DNA of 64,000 nucleotides. It comes from Xenophilus azovorans DSM 13620. GTDB lineage: Bacteria; Pseudomonadota; Gammaproteobacteria; Burkholderiales; Burkholderiaceae_C. Below, in pieces: positions 60,806-64,000 of this stretch (positions are counted from its first letter, which is position 1; each line of letters begins with the position of its first letter). A program made the position numbers and the translations under genes. The notes beneath the pieces were generated by a model. It was not told the origin of the DNA and made no database searches. It saw only the letters and a list, made by a program, of their open reading frames with translations. Location: assembly GCF_000745855.1 (NCBI RefSeq), contig NZ_JQKD01000021.1, positions 1 through 64,000 on the forward strand, given 5' to 3'.

Positions 60806-61638
60806 GCGGCCATCAGCGCGCGCAGCGCCGGCGTGACCTCGGGCGTGACGCCGAACCACGCCGCGAAGCCCGGCCGGGCCTGGCTCAGCAGCATGCCCAG
60901 GCCGTCGGCGGCCGGGTTGCCGCGCGAGCGTGCGGCCGCCAGCAGCGGCGTCTCCAGCGGCGTGTAGACCACGTCGGACACCATCGCCGTCCGCGGCAGG
61001 CGCGCCAGCGACAGTTCCAGCGAGGGCTTGCCCTGCATGCCCTGGCTGGTGGTGTTGACCAGCAGCGCTGCATCCTCCAGCAGGGCTTCGCGTTCGGACC
61101 AGTCGTGCACCGTCGCCACCGGCCCCAGGCTGGCCGCCAGCGCCTCCGCCCTGGCGCGCGTGCGGTTGGCGATGCGCAGCGCCGGCACGCCCTGCGCCAC
61201 CAGCGCGGCGCCCACCGCGCGCGCCGCGCCGCCGGCGCCCAGCATCACGGCCGGGCCGGTGTCGGCGCGCCAGCCGGGGTGCGCGTCGCGCAGGCCCTGC
61301 AGCCAGCCCTCGCCGTCGGTGTTGCGGCCGAGCAGACGGCCGTCGGGCAGCACGACGATGGTGTTGACGGCGCCGATCAGCCGCGCCATCGGCTCCACCT
61401 CGTCCAGGTGCGCCATCACCGCCACCTTGTGCGGGATGGTCACGTTGCAGCCGGCGAAACCCAGCGCGCGCAGGCCGCGCACGGCCTCGCCCAGCCGCTC
61501 GGGCGGCACCGGCAGCGGCACGTACGCGCCCGCCAGGCCATGTTCGGCCAGCCAGTGGCCGTGCAGCCGCGGCGAGCGCGAATGCGCCACCGGCCAGCCC
61601 ATGATGCCGGCCAGGCGGAACGTTGCGGTATCGCTCAT
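60802..61638 (-). CDS. Shikimate/quinate dehydrogenase family (AroE-like)
   Basis: 278 aa. Substrate site GWPVAHSRSPRLHGHWLAEH, catalytic Lys in NVTIPHKVAVMAHLDE, NTDGEGW, and the NADP motif VMLGAGGAARAVGAAL followed by ANRTRARAEAL. It reduces 3-dehydroshikimate or oxidises quinate/shikimate. Because it is translationally coupled (ATGA) to a CoA-transferase and not to other aro genes, it is more likely a catabolic paralogue than the housekeeping aroE. Confidence 0.88.
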   Translation of the reverse strand: MSDTATFRLAGIMGWPVAHSRSPRLHGHWLAEHGLAGAYVPLPVPPERLGEAVRGLRALGFAGCNVTIPHKVAVMAHLDEVEPMARLIGAVNTIVVLPDGRLLGRNTDGEGWLQGLRDAHPGWRADTGPAVMLGAGGAARAVGAALVAQGVPALRIANRTRARAEALAASLGPVATVHDWSEREALLEDAALLVNTTSQGMQGKPSLELSLARLPRTAMVSDVVYTPLETPLLAAARSRGNPAADGLGMLLSQARPGFAAWFGVTPEVTPALRALMAA

Positions 61639-63227
61639 GCCGCGTCCTCCGCAGCGGTGAAGTGGGCCGCGTCCATCACGCGCAGCGGCTCGGCCACGCG
61701 CGGCGCGAAATCCATCTGCGCCAGCACGTCGCGCGCCAGGTCGATGCCGGGCGCGATCTCGAACACCTCCACGCCCTCGGCCGTGAGCCGGAAGCTGGCG
61801 CGCTCGGTGAGGTACAGCACCTCCTGGCCGCGCCGCAGCGCCTGCGGGCCGCTGAAGGTGATCTGGTCCACCCGGCGCACCAGCTTCCGCACGCCGCCCT
61901 GCTGCAGCACGCGCATGCGGCCGTCGCCGGTGGCCAGCTTCACGCCCTTGGCCGCCAGCGTGCCGCAGAACACCACCTTGCGCGCGTTCTGCGCGATGTC
62001 GATGAAGCCGCCCGGGCCCACCGTCACGCCGCCCAGGCGCGAGACGTTGACGCTGCCTTCCTCGTCGAATTCGCCGAAGCCCAGGAAGGCCACGTCCAGT
62101 CCGCCGCCGCCGTAGAAGTCGAACTGCGTGGCGGCATCGAGCATGGCCGTCGCGTTGCGCGCGTAGCCGAACAGCACGCCGTCCATCAGCGTGCCGCCGT
62201 AGGTGCCGTGCTCGATGGTCTGGTAGATGCGGTGCTGTTCGTCGCGCGCCGCGATCAGCTTGGCCACGGCGTCGGGCACGCCCACGCCGTAGTTGATGAC
62301 GGGCCGCGCCTTGCCGGTGTTGAACAGCTCCACGGCCGCGCGCCGCGCCACCGCCTGGCGCTCGCCAAAGGCTTCCTGCGCGGCGGCCCGCTCGCGGGCG
62401 TGGTCGGCCGCCTCGCTCTCGCGGCGGGCGGCGCCGGTCAGCTCGCCGCTGAAGGCCGGGTCGAAGGGGATGTCGTAGCTGGTGCGCTGCTGCGGATCGA
62501 CCACGACCGCATCGACCCAGGCCGAGGGGATGCGCACCTCGCGCGCCTTGAGCGCGCCGCGCGGCAGCCGCTCGGCCACCTGCACGATGACGGTGCCGCC
62601 GCTGTTGCGCGCGGCCAGCGCGAGCGACTGCGCGTCGAGGTTGGCGGCCTCGTGCTCGAAGCTGATGTTGCCGTCCTCGTCGGCGGCGCTGGCGCGCACG
62701 ATCGCCACGTGGATCGGGAAGGGCTTGTAGCGCAGCCACTCGCGCCCGTCGATGGTGACGACCTCGGCCAGGTCGTCCTTGGCCGCCGCGTTCATGCGCC
62801 CGCCGCCGTGGCGCGGGTCGCACACCGTGCCCAGGCCGACGTGCGAGACCAGGCCCGGCCGGCCGGCGCCGATCTCGCGCATGAGCTGGCTCGACACGCC
62901 GCCGGGCAGGATGTAGGCCTCGATCCTGTTCGCCAGCGCGAGCTGCTGCATCGCCGGCGACCAGACCCAGTGGCCGCCGATCACGCGCCTGACCAGCCCT
63001 TCGTGCGCGAAGCAGTTCATGCCCTTGGTCTTCTTGTCGCCGATGCCCAGAGCGTGGACCAGCGTGAGATTGCGCGGCTGCTGCGTGGCGAGGAAGCGCG
63101 CCTGCACCGCCTCGAACAGGTGCGTGGCCTCCATCAGCCCGCCGCCGCCGCCCATCAGGCCCACCGTGTCGCCGTCGCGGATGAGGGCCGCCGCCTCGGC
63201 GGCCGTCATGAACTTGCCGTCTGCCAT
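61635..63227 (-). CDS. Acyl-CoA:acetate/3-ketoacid CoA-transferase (fused alpha-beta)
   Basis: 530 aa, single-chain family I CoA-transferase of the YdiF/propionate CoA-transferase type. N-terminal half has DGDTVGLMGGGGGLMEATHL; C-terminal half carries the catalytic Glu in QTIEHGTYGGTLMDG and GGGGLDVAFLGFGEFDEEGS. It activates a carboxylic acid by moving CoA from acetyl- or succinyl-CoA. GGAGG precedes the start. It lies 10 bp after the acyl-CoA dehydrogenase gene, suggesting an acid is activated and then desaturated. Confidence 0.9.
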   Translation of the reverse strand: MADGKFMTAAEAAALIRDGDTVGLMGGGGGLMEATHLFEAVQARFLATQQPRNLTLVHALGIGDKKTKGMNCFAHEGLVRRVIGGHWVWSPAMQQLALANRIEAYILPGGVSSQLMREIGAGRPGLVSHVGLGTVCDPRHGGGRMNAAAKDDLAEVVTIDGREWLRYKPFPIHVAIVRASAADEDGNISFEHEAANLDAQSLALAARNSGGTVIVQVAERLPRGALKAREVRIPSAWVDAVVVDPQQRTSYDIPFDPAFSGELTGAARRESEAADHARERAAAQEAFGERQAVARRAAVELFNTGKARPVINYGVGVPDAVAKLIAARDEQHRIYQTIEHGTYGGTLMDGVLFGYARNATAMLDAATQFDFYGGGGLDVAFLGFGEFDEEGSVNVSRLGGVTVGPGGFIDIAQNARKVVFCGTLAAKGVKLATGDGRMRVLQQGGVRKLVRRVDQITFSGPQALRRGQEVLYLTERASFRLTAEGVEVFEIAPGIDLARDVLAQMDFAPRVAEPLRVMDAAHFTAAEDAA

Positions 63228-63237
63228 GGACGCCTCC

Positions 63238-64000
63238 TCAGCGGTGGATGTCGAACAGCACGGCGCCCTTCTTCAGCGCCGCCTTGGCGATCACGCCGCG
63301 GTGGATTTCGCTGGTGCCGTCGAAGATGCGGAAGATGCGCGCGTCGCGGTAGTAGCGCTCGATGGGCAGCTCCTTGCAGAAGCCCATGCCGCCGAAGACC
63401 TGCACCGCGCGGTCGACCACGCGGCCCAGCGTCTCGGCCGCGTGCACCTTGACCATGGCGATCTGCTCGCGCGCGTCCAGGCCCTGGTCCAGCATCCAGG
63501 CGGCGTGGTAGACCATCCAGCGCGCCGCGTTGACTTCGATGACGCTGTCGGCCAGCATCTGCTGGACCATCTGGAAGTCGCCGATGCGGGTGTCGAACTG
63601 CCGGCGCTCGCCGGCGTACTGCAGCATCAGCTCGCACACGTGGCTGGCCTTGCCCACCGCGCGCGCGCCCACCTGCGCCAGGCGCACCACGTTGAGCGCG
63701 CCCATCGCCAGCTTGAAGCCCTGGCCGCGTTCGCCCAGCAGGGCCGCGTCGTCCAGCGGCACGTTGTCGAAGAACAGCTCGACGTGCGGTGTGCCGCGGA
63801 TGCCCATCATCGGCTGGTCCTTGCCGACGGTGAAGCCGGGCAGGCCCTTGTCGACCATGAACATGGAGATTTCCTTCTCGCCCGTGCGGGCCGAGACCAG
63901 GAAGAAGTCGCTCCACTCGCCGTCGCTGATGAAGTGCTTGCTGCCGTTGAGCACCCAGCCCGTGTCGGTCTTCTTCGCGTGGGTCTTGATGCCGGCGGCG
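63238..64000 (-). CDS. Acyl-CoA dehydrogenase (partial; 5' end beyond window)
   Basis: About 254 C-terminal codons are present. GSKHFISDGEWSDFFLVSAR, MGIRGTPHVELFFDNVPLDD, RRQFDTRIGDFQMVQQMLAD and VQVFGGMGFCKELPIERYYR with RIFDGTSEIHRGVIAK are typical. A FAD enzyme that makes the alpha-beta double bond in acyl-CoA. The catalytic Glu position is served by the DGTSEIHR segment or a shifted residue. The reading frame is still open at 64000. Confidence 0.92.
   Translation of the reverse strand, partial: AAGIKTHAKKTDTGWVLNGSKHFISDGEWSDFFLVSARTGEKEISMFMVDKGLPGFTVGKDQPMMGIRGTPHVELFFDNVPLDDAALLGERGQGFKLAMGALNVVRLAQVGARAVGKASHVCELMLQYAGERRQFDTRIGDFQMVQQMLADSVIEVNAARWMVYHAAWMLDQGLDAREQIAMVKVHAAETLGRVVDRAVQVFGGMGFCKELPIERYYRDARIFRIFDGTSEIHRGVIAKAALKKGAVLFDIHR

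Noticed and set aside
1-64000. CRISPR arrays or rRNA genes
   Set aside because: No regularly spaced direct repeats with unique spacers and no rRNA signature sequences were seen.

Overview
The window is GC-rich bacterial chromosome. Almost every core gene ends its codons in G or C. The gene neighbourhoods dusB-fis-purH, rubredoxin-pilGHIJ-chpA, yqgE-ruvX-pyrR-pyrB-pyrC' and moxR-VWA next to a cytochrome c4 point to a betaproteobacterium of the order Burkholderiales, most likely Comamonadaceae. The species cannot be named from the sequence alone.

Layout. (1) 1-3850 is an accessory island with less biased codon use: the end of an IS21-type insertion sequence, an Mrr-like restriction endonuclease, a tyrosine recombinase, a winged-helix/GIY-YIG protein, and an inverted, diverged fragment of ychF lying directly against the real ychF. 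(2) 3863-11073 is core: ychF, a yeiH-type exporter with its divergent LysR regulator, a YqaA membrane protein, dusB-fis and purH. (3) 11091-16268, all on the minus strand, holds a carboxy(nor)spermidine dehydrogenase/decarboxylase pair for polyamine synthesis, hemL and a ThiD-like kinase. (4) 16379-26262 encodes rubredoxin and the Pil-Chp chemosensory system (pilG, pilH, pilI, pilJ, chpA) that controls type IV pilus twitching. (5) 26324-34120 holds photolyase, yqgE-ruvX, the pyrimidine genes pyrR-pyrB-pyrC' (with a PyrC' that lacks its metal ligands), plsC and a gabD-type dehydrogenase.

(6) From tRNA-Arg(CCT) at 34233-34307 to about 45035 lies a compact mobile element of about 10.7 kb. It has a P4-type integrase, AlpA, a zinc-finger primase, a RepA-like ATPase, and a complete HK97-type head and packaging set (capsid, protease, portal, HNH, TerS, TerL, connector, head-closure). 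I see no tail, lysis or lambda-type repressor gene. This is the gene content of a capsid-forming phage-inducible chromosomal island (cf-PICI), a phage satellite that makes its own heads and borrows tails from a helper phage. It is the most interesting object in the window. Its early operon ends in a strong terminator, and its late operon begins just after two GATAG...CTATC dyads. Three copies of a 44-45 bp palindrome sit in this region, two of them inside reading frames without breaking them.

(7) 45211-55633 is core again: a tiny membrane protein, tamB-tamA (outer-membrane assembly), a VWA/CoxE protein, a GNAT acetyltransferase, a small membrane protein, moxR, and a divergent cytochrome c4. 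(8) 55714-64000 looks like a catabolic region: aldo/keto reductase, AraC regulator, then SDR, flavoprotein dehydrogenase and NIPSNAP genes on plus, meeting aroE, a CoA-transferase and an acyl-CoA dehydrogenase on minus (the last cut by the window end). The substrate is unknown.

Several intergenic gaps carry palindromic repeats. In two of these families the arms differ between copies but still pair, which suggests selection on structure.
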